Of a stretch of DNA of 20,721 bases, positions 1-7,384 are shown in pieces. The DNA comes from a virus: IMG/VR virus record IMGVR_UViG_3300017708_000462, positions 1 through 20,721 of that record; one strand, 5' to 3'. Below the pieces are notes generated by a model. That model did not search any database. It had not been told where the DNA came from and saw only the letters and a program-made list of their open reading frames with translations. The stretch's first letter is position 1; every line of letters begins with the position of its first letter. The position numbers and the translations under genes were made by a program.

Positions 1-1
1 A

Positions 2-23
2 TTTATAGGATCTTTCCTATGGA
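2..23 (+). other. Imperfect hairpin at window edge
   Basis: Bases 2-10 can pair with 15-23 (nine pairs, two of them G-T) around a TCTT loop. It overlaps a possible gene tail: frame 1 reads IYRIFPMDDII then TAG at 34-36. No T-run follows, so it is a weak terminator candidate. A perfect 10-base palindrome, ATGATATCAT, directly follows at 23-32. Little more can be said at the window edge. Confidence 0.25.
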
Positions 24-72
24 TGATATCATATAGTTTCGTCACAATTTCGTGAACTTTTGCAAAAAAAGG

Positions 73-101
73 TTTACAAAGAGGAGGAAATACGGTATAA
101 T
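73..101 (+). promoter_or_regulatory. Sigma70-like promoter
   Basis: TTTACA (73-78) and a perfect TATAAT (96-101) are separated by exactly 17 bases. The -10 is preceded by TACGG, close to the TATGG found before the -10 boxes at 12616 and 17588. It probably drives the small-gene run from 135, with a leader of about 25 bases that contains a TAGGAG ribosome binding site. It is likely read by host RNA polymerase early in infection. Confidence 0.8.
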
Positions 102-134
102 ACACCTATCATTTAAAATAATATAGGAGTTAAA

Positions 135-407
135 ATGAAAAAATTAATTAATCTAATCGATCAAATCGATAACATGCATGACATGAACAATGTTATTGCT
201 TCTCTTAAAATCAGAAGAGCATTTCTGAAAAATGAATTAGCTAGAACAGCTAAGAAGAATTTCTCAGTTGGTGATAAAATTAAAATCTTCACTAGTAAAA
301 ACGGTGAAGAGTTTGGTACTATCGAAAGTATTAAAATCAAAAATGCTATCATCAATATTAACGGTGGTATGTTCAGATGTCCTCTATCACTCTTGGAGGC
401 AGTATAA
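135..407 (+). CDS. Small protein with SH3/KOW-like C-terminal half
   Basis: This 90-residue protein is not assigned to a named function. Residues 1-40 are helical and charged. From about residue 44 the pattern VGDKIKIF, then GEEFGTIESI, then a hydrophobic strand, looks like a small beta-barrel of the SH3/KOW kind. Such folds often bind nucleic acid or protein; that is inference from pattern only. The start follows TAGGAG (124-129) at good spacing and is the first gene after the 73-101 promoter. Its TAA shares a base with the next ATG, so the two genes are probably translationally coupled. Confidence 0.75.
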   Translation: MKKLINLIDQIDNMHDMNNVIASLKIRRAFLKNELARTAKKNFSVGDKIKIFTSKNGEEFGTIESIKIKNAIININGGMFRCPLSLLEAV

Positions 408-631
408 TGTACGATAAGCCAATCGAAAACTTATTGGTTATGACACACATAGCCACAGGTTATCCAGAATCTGTAATATTAACTCAAGACGAAATGGTTT
501 TAGCAAAAGATAAATCTGAAACTATAAACGAATCTTGGTACAAACTTTGCGAATCAGTTAAAGAAAGAACTGGTTTAGAAATAGAAGGAAACTTCGAACT
601 TGAATCTTTAGGCGGGAGGCCAATACACTAA
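407..631 (+). CDS. Unknown small protein
   Basis: This is a 74-residue protein, beginning MYDKPIENLL. I chose ATG 407 over the in-frame ATG at 377 because GGAGG (395-399) sits just upstream and because 407 gives a TAATG overlap with the previous gene; 377 would bury 30 bases in it. No recognisable motif. The composition is acidic, with likely helices in the second half. It ends in another TAATG junction with the next gene, so 135-1008 behaves as one coupled unit. Confidence 0.7.
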   Translation: MYDKPIENLLVMTHIATGYPESVILTQDEMVLAKDKSETINESWYKLCESVKERTGLEIEGNFELESLGGRPIH

Positions 632-1008
632 TGAGAAACGAAATTGATAAATTAATAGAAGACATAGTTTCTGACTTTGCAAAGTTTCCAACCCATAATG
701 GTGATAAAAGATCTGATGAAAGCGTAAATGCTTTTAGAGATTCTATAGAAATCCATGAAGGTTCTAAATACATTAAAATCGAAACAGGAACAACTGTTTG
801 GGGATTTATAAATAAAACTAATAAGAATTTTAATCCAGGTGATATTTTCAAAGCAAAGAATTGGAAAGCTCCAACTCTAAATAGATCTAGAGGAAATATA
901 CTATCTGGAAAATATTATATTAGATGGACTGGTCCATTATACCTACACGATGTTGCAGGTCCTGGATATTACAGTTGGGCAGATAATGAACTCGCAAAAG
1001 AAGCTTAA
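631..1008 (+). CDS. Conserved-looking phage protein, unknown function
   Basis: This is a 125-residue protein. The N-terminal 45 residues are helical and charged. The rest looks like a beta-rich domain with KYIKIETGTTVWGFI (about 47-61), GDIFKAKNWKAP (about 70-81) and RGNILSGKYYIRWTGPLY. I recall similar wording (VWGFI, a lysine/tryptophan-rich stretch, then a RWTGPLY end) in proteins of T4-like marine phages, but no function is known to me. The start codon overlaps the preceding stop, and its 3' end is overlapped by the next small gene. Confidence 0.75.
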   Translation: MRNEIDKLIEDIVSDFAKFPTHNGDKRSDESVNAFRDSIEIHEGSKYIKIETGTTVWGFINKTNKNFNPGDIFKAKNWKAPTLNRSRGNILSGKYYIRWTGPLYLHDVAGPGYYSWADNELAKEA

Positions 1009-1159
1009 AAAAGTTTGGGAATGTTTAGAGACATTCCCTACACCCGAAGAGCGTACTAAAAGACGTTGGGTATTAAAATCTAGAAAAGAGAAGATCCGTA
1101 ATATGGAAGATCTTCAGGTCGATAAAGAATATAACTTGAGGTATGAGATATGGAAATAG
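986..1159 (+). CDS. Small basic protein, unknown
   Basis: This is a 57-residue, strongly basic, helical protein beginning MNSQKKLKKVWE. The same frame is open from an upstream ATG at 950, but ATG 986 gives a shorter overlap (23 bases) with the previous gene and a more natural N terminus. The ribosome binding site is weak (GGGCAG-like), so translation may depend on coupling. It overlaps the next small gene by 10 bases. No family is recognised. Coding status rests on position and on the tight gene packing around it. Confidence 0.55.
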   Translation: MNSQKKLKKVWECLETFPTPEERTKRRWVLKSRKEKIRNMEDLQVDKEYNLRYEIWK

Positions 1160-1329
1160 GGTCATTTATTTTAGTTAGTTTATTATGTGGAGTAGCATGT
1201 CATAATTTCTATAAGTTAGGAATTAGAGAAGGTGCTGAAAGAACAATTAAAGTACTTCATAAAGAAAAGGTTATCGCCTACGATAACACCGGCCAAATCT
1301 ATCCTAATCCATTCTTTGAGAAAAAATAA
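1150..1329 (+). CDS. Short membrane-associated protein
   Basis: This 59-residue protein begins MEIGSFILVSLLCGVAC. A hydrophobic segment spans residues 4-17 and ends in Cys, weakly resembling a signal anchor or lipobox. It is followed by a helix with the pattern YKLGIREGAERTIKVL and a short tail containing DNTGQIYPNP. Proteins with a YxxGxxxGxxxT helix after an N-terminal membrane segment recur in T4-like marine phages as unknowns. TGAGG (1137-1141) lies 8 bases before the ATG, which supports the start. It is the last gene before the late-type promoter at 1332. Confidence 0.65.
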   Translation: MEIGSFILVSLLCGVACHNFYKLGIREGAERTIKVLHKEKVIAYDNTGQIYPNPFFEKK

Positions 1330-1331
1330 GT

Positions 1332-1339
1332 TATAAATA
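1332..1339 (+). promoter_or_regulatory. T4-type late promoter
   Basis: A perfect TATAAATA lies in the short gap between genes, five bases before the ATG of the next gene. T4-like late promoters consist of this box alone and start transcription about six bases after it, so the predicted start falls on the ATG itself. No ribosome binding site is visible. The same box-N5-ATG geometry occurs at 17125 and, with a weaker box, at 8865. Confidence 0.75.
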
Positions 1340-1344
1340 GACTT

Positions 1345-2721
1345 ATGGATTCATTTAAAACACACCTAAAAGAAGTCGTTGGTTTATCTGCGAAAGAGCT
1401 AGATAAAGACAACTCCGTGACTGGCGAGCCAAGACTTGCTATAATGAAAAAATTAATCAAAGGTAAAAAGCCTATTGAATTAAAGAAAGGTGGTTCAGTC
1501 GTAGTTACAGATATAGAAGATGCATTAAAACAATTAGATATATTTGCTAAACAACAATCTAACCTAGTATTTCAAACAGATAAAGGCCCAGTTAAATTAA
1601 CCCAACTTGCTAAATCTAAAGTATTTGGCGGTGGTGTTGGTGGAGCTGGTTCTGGAACTGCAGACACAGAAAGAAACGAATCCCATAATGCTGCTATGAT
1701 GAAAGCAGTGGTAGACCATGGTAAACATGATATTGACTTCTTTAATGAAGAAATAATAGCTCAAGCATATAAAGATAATAGTCCAGCAAATATAAGTGCT
1801 AATACAGATAAGATATTACAAACCCCTGAAGATTGGGTTAAGTCATCTTATAATATATCAATGCTATTATACAAAGAAGGATACATTAATAAAAACCAAA
1901 GATTCCATAGAGGATCTAAAGATATGATTAAACTATATGCACTAAAAAATAAAGCATATAAGAATCAGGGTTTTTCTCCACTTAAAGATGATAAGTGGAA
2001 TCCAGGCGATGTCTGGGCAATTGATAAAAGTTTTAATATGGATAAAGAATTAGATACTTCAAGTGTTGGAGCATTTAATCAAGGCATATTAGAACATTTT
2101 AATACAAGACGATTAGTTGGAATATCTTTAAAAGGGCCAGAGAATAAAGGCGTACCACCATTAAAAGAATACAACAACCAATATCCACCTGACACAGATA
2201 ACCATAAGATTAAACAAATCTTGTTATCATCAGGGCGTGGAACTTATTGGAGTGCAAAAGGAATAGAAATTAAATATGATGCTGGTTCATTAGTATTTAA
2301 AGACAACACTCCAGGCGGAACAATAAAAGCAGAAGTAAAAGGTAAGAAAGCCAGAGGTGGTGGATTATCTTGGGGCGTTATGCAAGAGTTTATGAAAAGA
2401 GAAACAGGAAAGAAACTTCCTAAGCATAGTGGAGGAATAACAAAACTAGCTAAGAAGATCGCAGATGGTTCTCCAAGAGAAAGAAAACTTTACTGGAAAA
2501 TGTATAGCTCCTTTTATAAAAATGACAAATATAAAACATTTGAATCAGAGTTAGATCAAAAAGATTGGAAATGGATTAGTGCTAAGCTAGCATCAACGTA
2601 TGTAGCTTATTATCTATTACTCCATTGGGGAAATAAATCTAATCAAGTAATAACACATTTTATAAATTACGCTGGATCTAAAACACTAGATTCAAGTACT
2701 TATGTTAAACTAGGAAAATAA
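1345..2721 (+). CDS. Phage protein with FHRGS/KWNPxDxW/SLK motifs; possible capsid-targeted nuclease
   Basis: This is a 458-residue protein. The N terminus MDSFKTHLKE-VV resembles T4 internal-protein targeting peptides, which the prohead protease cuts after (I/L)xE. Next come a charged region, a glycine-rich linker at 95-104, a TERNES segment (109-113), FHRGS (187-191), KWNPGDVW (217-224) and GISLK (259-263). I recall this ordered set in unknown proteins of several phage groups. Glu112, Asp222 and Lys263 could be a PD-(D/E)xK-like nuclease core with Ser in place of the usual Glu; this is my inference and unproven. The C-terminal third is basic. It sits directly at a late promoter, which fits a virion role. 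Confidence 0.7.
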   Translation: MDSFKTHLKEVVGLSAKELDKDNSVTGEPRLAIMKKLIKGKKPIELKKGGSVVVTDIEDALKQLDIFAKQQSNLVFQTDKGPVKLTQLAKSKVFGGGVGGAGSGTADTERNESHNAAMMKAVVDHGKHDIDFFNEEIIAQAYKDNSPANISANTDKILQTPEDWVKSSYNISMLLYKEGYINKNQRFHRGSKDMIKLYALKNKAYKNQGFSPLKDDKWNPGDVWAIDKSFNMDKELDTSSVGAFNQGILEHFNTRRLVGISLKGPENKGVPPLKEYNNQYPPDTDNHKIKQILLSSGRGTYWSAKGIEIKYDAGSLVFKDNTPGGTIKAEVKGKKARGGGLSWGVMQEFMKRETGKKLPKHSGGITKLAKKIADGSPRERKLYWKMYSSFYKNDKYKTFESELDQKDWKWISAKLASTYVAYYLLLHWGNKSNQVITHFINYAGSKTLDSSTYVKLGK

Positions 2722-3960
2722 ATGATATCATTTAAAAACCATAACCTTACAGAAGCCAAAAACACTCATATGACTCACATAGAGGATTTAGTGTTAGATG
2801 GCGGAGTTAAGGGAGCCCGCCAAGCTATCAACGCTCTACGCAGTATGAGAGATATGTTGAGTGGTCACGCAAAATCACCTGTAGACGTGACCGTAAAATG
2901 GGACGGGGCTCCCGCCGTATTCGCGGGAGAAGATCCACGAGACGGCGCGTTCTTCGTAGCAAAGAAAGGGATATTTAACGCAGATCCTAAAGTATATAAA
3001 AGCCACGAAGATATAAAAGCTGATACCTCAGGTGATCTATCCAAGAAGCTTATTATGGCTTTCGATGGACTAAAAGATTTAGGTATCAAGGGTGTCATAC
3101 AAGGTGACTTTATGTTTGATAAATCGGACCTAAAAGGTGAAACGATTAACGGGCAAAAGATGATTACCTTCCACCCAAACACTATTGTTTATGCAGTACC
3201 ATATGGATCTAAATTAGAAAAAGAAATATCTAAAGCAGATGTTGGTATTGTATGGCACACATCTTATAAGGGTGGAACATTTGAAACAATGCAAGCATCT
3301 TTCGGTGGTGATATAGTTGGTAAATTAAAAAAGAGTTCTAAAGTATGGCAGGTAAATGCAGACTTAGAAGAACTATCTGGTAAAGCCACATTTACATTAG
3401 CAGACAATGTAAAGGTAACTAAACTATTATCTAATGCTGGTAAACTATTCCAGAAGATATCTTCTGGAGTATTAAAAGAACTAGAATCAAATAAAGAACT
3501 TAACTTAGTAATTAATGTCTATAATAATACTATGGTTAGAAAAGGACAAAGAATTAAAGATGAAAAGAAACACGCTAAGGGATTAATACAATTTGTTAAT
3601 GATAGGTATGCAAAACAAATTGATAAACGTAGTTCTCAGAAAGGAAAAGACATTCAAATAGCTAAAAGAGATGAATTACTATCATTTTTTAGTAAAAGTA
3701 ATCTAAAAAACTTAGAAAATGTCTTTAAATTACAGAATTATATCGTAGACAGTAAATTAATTATTATAAATAAACTAAACAAACTGAATAAAATCGGTAC
3801 GTTTGTAAAAACAACATCCGGATTTAAGGTAACCAACGCAGAAGGTTTTGTTGCCATAGATCGTATGGAAGGTGGAGCAGTTAAGCTTGTTGATAGATTG
3901 GAATTTTCTGCCAACAACTTTAGCAAAGATATTATAAAAGGTTGGGATAATCCTAACTAA
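2722..3960 (+). CDS. DUF6267-like protein with KxDG nucleotidyltransferase motifs
   Basis: This is a 412-residue protein that I associate with the DUF6267 type of T4-like marine phage proteins. The N terminus MISFKNHNLTE-AK resembles a capsid-targeting propeptide. The body shows the motif series of covalent nucleotidyltransferases (polynucleotide ligases and capping enzymes): K59-W-D-G62 as motif I, GVIQGDF (124-130) where motif III is expected, EGFVAID (374-380) as motif IV and AVKLVDRLEF (386-395) as motif V. A helical stretch lies between. Lys59 would be the adenylated residue. The family assignment is from memory; the ligase reading is inference. ATG follows AGGA (2712-2715) and abuts the previous stop. 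Bases about 2800-2960 are unusually GC-rich. Confidence 0.75.
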   Translation: MISFKNHNLTEAKNTHMTHIEDLVLDGGVKGARQAINALRSMRDMLSGHAKSPVDVTVKWDGAPAVFAGEDPRDGAFFVAKKGIFNADPKVYKSHEDIKADTSGDLSKKLIMAFDGLKDLGIKGVIQGDFMFDKSDLKGETINGQKMITFHPNTIVYAVPYGSKLEKEISKADVGIVWHTSYKGGTFETMQASFGGDIVGKLKKSSKVWQVNADLEELSGKATFTLADNVKVTKLLSNAGKLFQKISSGVLKELESNKELNLVINVYNNTMVRKGQRIKDEKKHAKGLIQFVNDRYAKQIDKRSSQKGKDIQIAKRDELLSFFSKSNLKNLENVFKLQNYIVDSKLIIINKLNKLNKIGTFVKTTSGFKVTNAEGFVAIDRMEGGAVKLVDRLEFSANNFSKDIIKGWDNPN

Positions 3961-3978
3961 AATGGGAATTCAAAGGAT

Positions 3979-5460
3979 ATGCAAGTTAAATCATTTAGTG
4001 ATTATTTAGTCGAAGACGCTAAGAAAGAAGTCACGTTCGTGTTCGGGAGATTCAATCCTCCTACAATTGGTCATGAAAAATTATTCGATCAAACAAAAAA
4101 ACTAGCCAGATCTGGCACATATAGAATATATGCATCTAAATCAGTAGATGCTAAAAAGAATCCATTACAATTTAAAGACAAAGTTAAATTTCTACGTAAG
4201 ATGTTTCCTAAACATGCTCGCCAAGTTATGGCTGATAAGGATGTAAGAAATGTTTTAGATATTGCTGTTAAATTATACGACCAAGGGTTTACTAAGGTAA
4301 GTATGGTAGCAGGATCAGATAGAGTAAAAGAGTTTGAAGTATTACTTAACAAATATAATGGTGAAAAATCTAGACATGGCTTTTATGAATTCGAAGGAGT
4401 TATAAAAGTCTTAAGCGCAGGAGAAAGAGATCCAGATGCAGATGGTGTATCGGGTATGTCAGCTTCCAAAATGAGACAAGCAGCAGTAGATGGATCACTA
4501 CAATTATTTTCAAAAGGATTGCCTGCTAGGTTTTATCCGACAGATTTATATAACGCAGTTAGAGCTGGCATGGGATTGAAATCAGAAGGATTCAGACCAC
4601 ATGTTGAATTAGAAACTGTATCAGATATTAGAGAGGATTACGTGGAAGGAAAAATATTTAGAATTGGTACTATGGTTCGTATGAAAGAATCGGGTGAAGT
4701 AGGTAAAGTAGTTATACGTGGAGCTAATTATGTATTAGCAGAATTTAACGGTAGAAAAAGACGATGTTGGTTAGATTCAATCCTAGAAGAAGGCGGTGCA
4801 GGAGAATATGGTACTGATAAAGCTAGGAAGAAATATCAATCAGAAACTCCAGGACAAGAAAAAACAGAAATAGTTCAATCACCTTATAACCAAATAGTTG
4901 CAGACAATACTGATATATCATTTGGTAAAAAGAAAGGCAAGAAAGAAGGATACAAAGATGGTGATTCTTCCCGTGGTGATAAAAACTACGATTCATTTAA
5001 AACTGGAAAGAAATCTACAGATGCTAAAAGAAGAGCTCAGCAGAATAAGCAGAAAGATATGGCTGATGACGATCCAAAAGCATATAAAGATTTACCAGGC
5101 GATAAAAAAGCTAGAAAGAAAGGTTTACCACCATCTAAGTTTACTACTAAATACAAACAAATGTATGGTGAAAGCTTTGAAATGACTTTCGAAGATTTTG
5201 TTATAGAGAATAAAGGACAAGCACAAAAAGCATTGAAAAAGAAATCAGACGCAACTGGTGTTTCAATGTCTATATTAAATAAAGTATTCGATAGAGGATA
5301 TGCAGCTTGGAAAACAGGACATAAACCAGGTACAACTCCAGTTCAGTGGGGATTAGCAAGAGTTAATTCCTTCTTAGTTGGTGGACCAGTTTGGCAGAAG
5401 TTTGATAGCGATCAAGCTAAGCTAGCCCGTAAGGGTGGATTTACTCCGAAGAGGGGATAA
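3979..5460 (+). CDS. Nucleotidylyltransferase-like protein fused to a DUF5824-like domain
   Basis: This is a 493-residue multidomain protein. The N terminus MQVKSFSDYLVE-DAKK resembles a capsid-targeting peptide. Residues 18-200 form a HIGH-superfamily nucleotidylyltransferase (NMN or cytidylyl type) with GRFNPPTIGH (23-32) and SASKMR (161-166), matching the (H/T)xGH and SxSxxR signatures. Residues about 223-270 look like an SH3-type barrel. A low-complexity lysine/aspartate-rich linker follows (about 315-395). Residues 411-487 contain AAWKTGHKPGTTP and QWGLARVNSF, which I recognise as a DUF5824-like module. The substrate is unknown. At M402 the text MTFEDFVIEN resembles a second targeting peptide. 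The ribosome binding site is either GGGA (3964-3967) or a very close AAAGGA. Confidence 0.8.
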   Translation: MQVKSFSDYLVEDAKKEVTFVFGRFNPPTIGHEKLFDQTKKLARSGTYRIYASKSVDAKKNPLQFKDKVKFLRKMFPKHARQVMADKDVRNVLDIAVKLYDQGFTKVSMVAGSDRVKEFEVLLNKYNGEKSRHGFYEFEGVIKVLSAGERDPDADGVSGMSASKMRQAAVDGSLQLFSKGLPARFYPTDLYNAVRAGMGLKSEGFRPHVELETVSDIREDYVEGKIFRIGTMVRMKESGEVGKVVIRGANYVLAEFNGRKRRCWLDSILEEGGAGEYGTDKARKKYQSETPGQEKTEIVQSPYNQIVADNTDISFGKKKGKKEGYKDGDSSRGDKNYDSFKTGKKSTDAKRRAQQNKQKDMADDDPKAYKDLPGDKKARKKGLPPSKFTTKYKQMYGESFEMTFEDFVIENKGQAQKALKKKSDATGVSMSILNKVFDRGYAAWKTGHKPGTTPVQWGLARVNSFLVGGPVWQKFDSDQAKLARKGGFTPKRG

Positions 5461-6755
5461 TGGCTTTTGAACTAACTCCTGCTAGGGAAAAGGAATTAGA
5501 AAAGATTGCTAAGGATTTACCAGATAAATCTTTTAAGAAGTTATATGGTAAAGATTGGAAATCAGTTAAGATAGCTACAGCTATGAATATTTTAAAAAAG
5601 AAATTAGGATTTAAAGAGGAAAAAACTAAAATGAAGTTTACAGAATTAAGAGAAAAAATGTCAGGTTCTAAACTGACTGGCCAAGAGATAAGCACTTGGT
5701 ACAGAAAGAACAAAGACGTAGAGAAAGCAGTTCGTAAAGATAAGAATCTAAAGAAAGCTGTTGAGATAGCATTAGATCACGGCGGAGCTATGAACTTTGC
5801 TATTAAGAAGATTGAAAAGATTAAAAGAGGTTTAGCTGACAATCCTAATGTAGCTAAGGCTTTATCTTTTGCAAACTTCGGTGAAGACAAAGATATTATT
5901 TCAGAAGGTACATGGGCAGTTCCAGACAGTTATCCTAAACTAGTTAAATTACAAAAGTTCTTATCTAAGCCACATAAAGCAAAGACTGCAAGAGATGTAC
6001 ATAAGTTTCATATTGATGCTGATATGTACTTTGGCGATGATTCATTCTCAGATGATTTAGATGCTTATAAAACAATATTGCCTGGTGGTGAAGTAAGCCA
6101 ATACGATAAAAAAGACAAATATCCTAAAGACTATATGGATCGTATGAAAAAATATAATAAGATTAAACCAGGTACAGATTTAAACCTAGTTCTTATGAAA
6201 GCATTATCCGATTGGACAGGCGGAGTTCTTAAGTTTAAAGGAAACAAAATTGTTCAAATGCCAAGAGAATGGTATATGAAAGATAATCCAGAAAACAAGA
6301 AGGACACTTCTCCAGTTAAGGCTAAACTAGAAGGAGAAGTAAAAGAGAAGCTAGGTAAAAAAAGACCTCGTGGTAATATTAAAATGAAAAGAATGGAACC
6401 AATTAAGGTTGAAGCTTTACAAGAAGGTGTTAATAAAATAGATCCTTTGGATAGAGCAGAAAGAGTTATTAACTATAAGTTAAAAGAATTACAATATAAA
6501 GCTGAGCTAAGAAGGTTTAACGAATACGAAGAAGATAAAGTTAAACAATATAGAATGGAAGCTAACAATGCTCCATTAGCTAAAAGAGCAGAGAAAAGAT
6601 TTAAAGGTATTGATAAAAGAATGGCACAAAGAATAGCAAATGCTGTTAAGCCAGGAAGAGTTATTCAATCTAAACTATATGTAGAGTTAGGTGATCTTTG
6701 GGATAAAGGCGATAAAAAAGGTTTTGAAAAACACCTTAAGAAAAACGAGAAATAA
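5460..6755 (+). CDS. Large basic phage protein, unknown; possible internal start
   Basis: This is a 431-residue, lysine-rich protein. Residues 20-50 contain the phrase KKLYGKDWKSVKIATAM, a recurring short module in T4-like marine phages. M58 opens a second N-terminus-like segment, MKFTELREKM, preceded by GAGGA (5616-5620) at 10-base spacing, so a shorter 374-residue product is possible. Residues 100-140 are helical. A middle domain (about 150-270) contains DADMYFGDDSF and WTGGVLKF. The C terminus is charged and helical. The ATG overlaps the previous stop. Position suggests a late virion or assembly role, but no function is recognised. Confidence 0.7.
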   Translation: MAFELTPAREKELEKIAKDLPDKSFKKLYGKDWKSVKIATAMNILKKKLGFKEEKTKMKFTELREKMSGSKLTGQEISTWYRKNKDVEKAVRKDKNLKKAVEIALDHGGAMNFAIKKIEKIKRGLADNPNVAKALSFANFGEDKDIISEGTWAVPDSYPKLVKLQKFLSKPHKAKTARDVHKFHIDADMYFGDDSFSDDLDAYKTILPGGEVSQYDKKDKYPKDYMDRMKKYNKIKPGTDLNLVLMKALSDWTGGVLKFKGNKIVQMPREWYMKDNPENKKDTSPVKAKLEGEVKEKLGKKRPRGNIKMKRMEPIKVEALQEGVNKIDPLDRAERVINYKLKELQYKAELRRFNEYEEDKVKQYRMEANNAPLAKRAEKRFKGIDKRMAQRIANAVKPGRVIQSKLYVELGDLWDKGDKKGFEKHLKKNEK

Positions 6756-6757
6756 TT

Positions 6758-7384
6758 ATGAGAAAATATAATCCAACAGATTCAAAAATTACCCTCGACG
6801 AAAACGGTAATGTAAAATTTACATACGAAGCAAAGGTAAAAGAAGAAGGACCTTGCTGGACTGGCTTTAAACAAGTTGGAACTAAAATGAAAAATGGTAA
6901 ACAAGTTCCTAACTGTGTACCAATAGATGAAGCAGATATGACCGCAATATCTTCATGGAAAGCTAAACTGAAAAAGATGAAAGGTTTATCTAAACAACAA
7001 ATGCAATTATTATCAACTTTACCTACACCAGTAATTACAAGTTTAATCAATACTGTTGGAATGGTAGTAAATAGCAATGATCCAGATATAAAAGAAGAGA
7101 TGGATGCACAAAGAAAAGCAAAATTTGCTAGTGGAGCAGCTGGTGGACCAAACTCATCCAGTAAAAGAAAGAAAATGGATGAAGCTCCTTTAGTTATGTC
7201 TGATATGGATATTGTTAAATCATTAACTCAAAAGATTGAAGATGATTTACATAAATTAAAAATTAGGAAACAATTTGAAAAAGGTTGGAGTACAATACAA
7301 GCATTAGCCAAGTTAGCTGGGTACAAAGTTACAAAAACAGCTCAACAAAAAGGCAAAACATTTAGATACGATATTAAAAAATAA
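6758..7384 (+). CDS. Phage protein with CWxG...PNCVP motif
   Basis: This is a 208-residue protein. Residues 31-55 carry GPCWTGFKQVG and GKQVPNCVP, a two-cysteine motif that I have seen in unknown proteins of marine T4-like phages, often near structural genes. A helical region (about 60-105) and a low-complexity SSSKRKK stretch follow. The last 60 residues (from about 147) are a compact charged segment that may be a small DNA- or protein-binding domain. No catalytic signature is visible. The ribosome binding site is poor; it follows the previous stop by two bases and ends in a TAATG overlap, so coupling is likely. Confidence 0.65.
   Translation: MRKYNPTDSKITLDENGNVKFTYEAKVKEEGPCWTGFKQVGTKMKNGKQVPNCVPIDEADMTAISSWKAKLKKMKGLSKQQMQLLSTLPTPVITSLINTVGMVVNSNDPDIKEEMDAQRKAKFASGAAGGPNSSSKRKKMDEAPLVMSDMDIVKSLTQKIEDDLHKLKIRKQFEKGWSTIQALAKLAGYKVTKTAQQKGKTFRYDIKK

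Noticed and set aside
807-814. TATAAATA string inside the gene at 631
   Set aside because: At roughly two-thirds A+T about three such strings are expected by chance in this window, and this one lies mid-gene with no start nearby.
3765-3772. TATAAATA string inside the gene at 2722
   Set aside because: It lies about 200 bases from the next gene and lacks the box-N5-ATG geometry; treated as chance.
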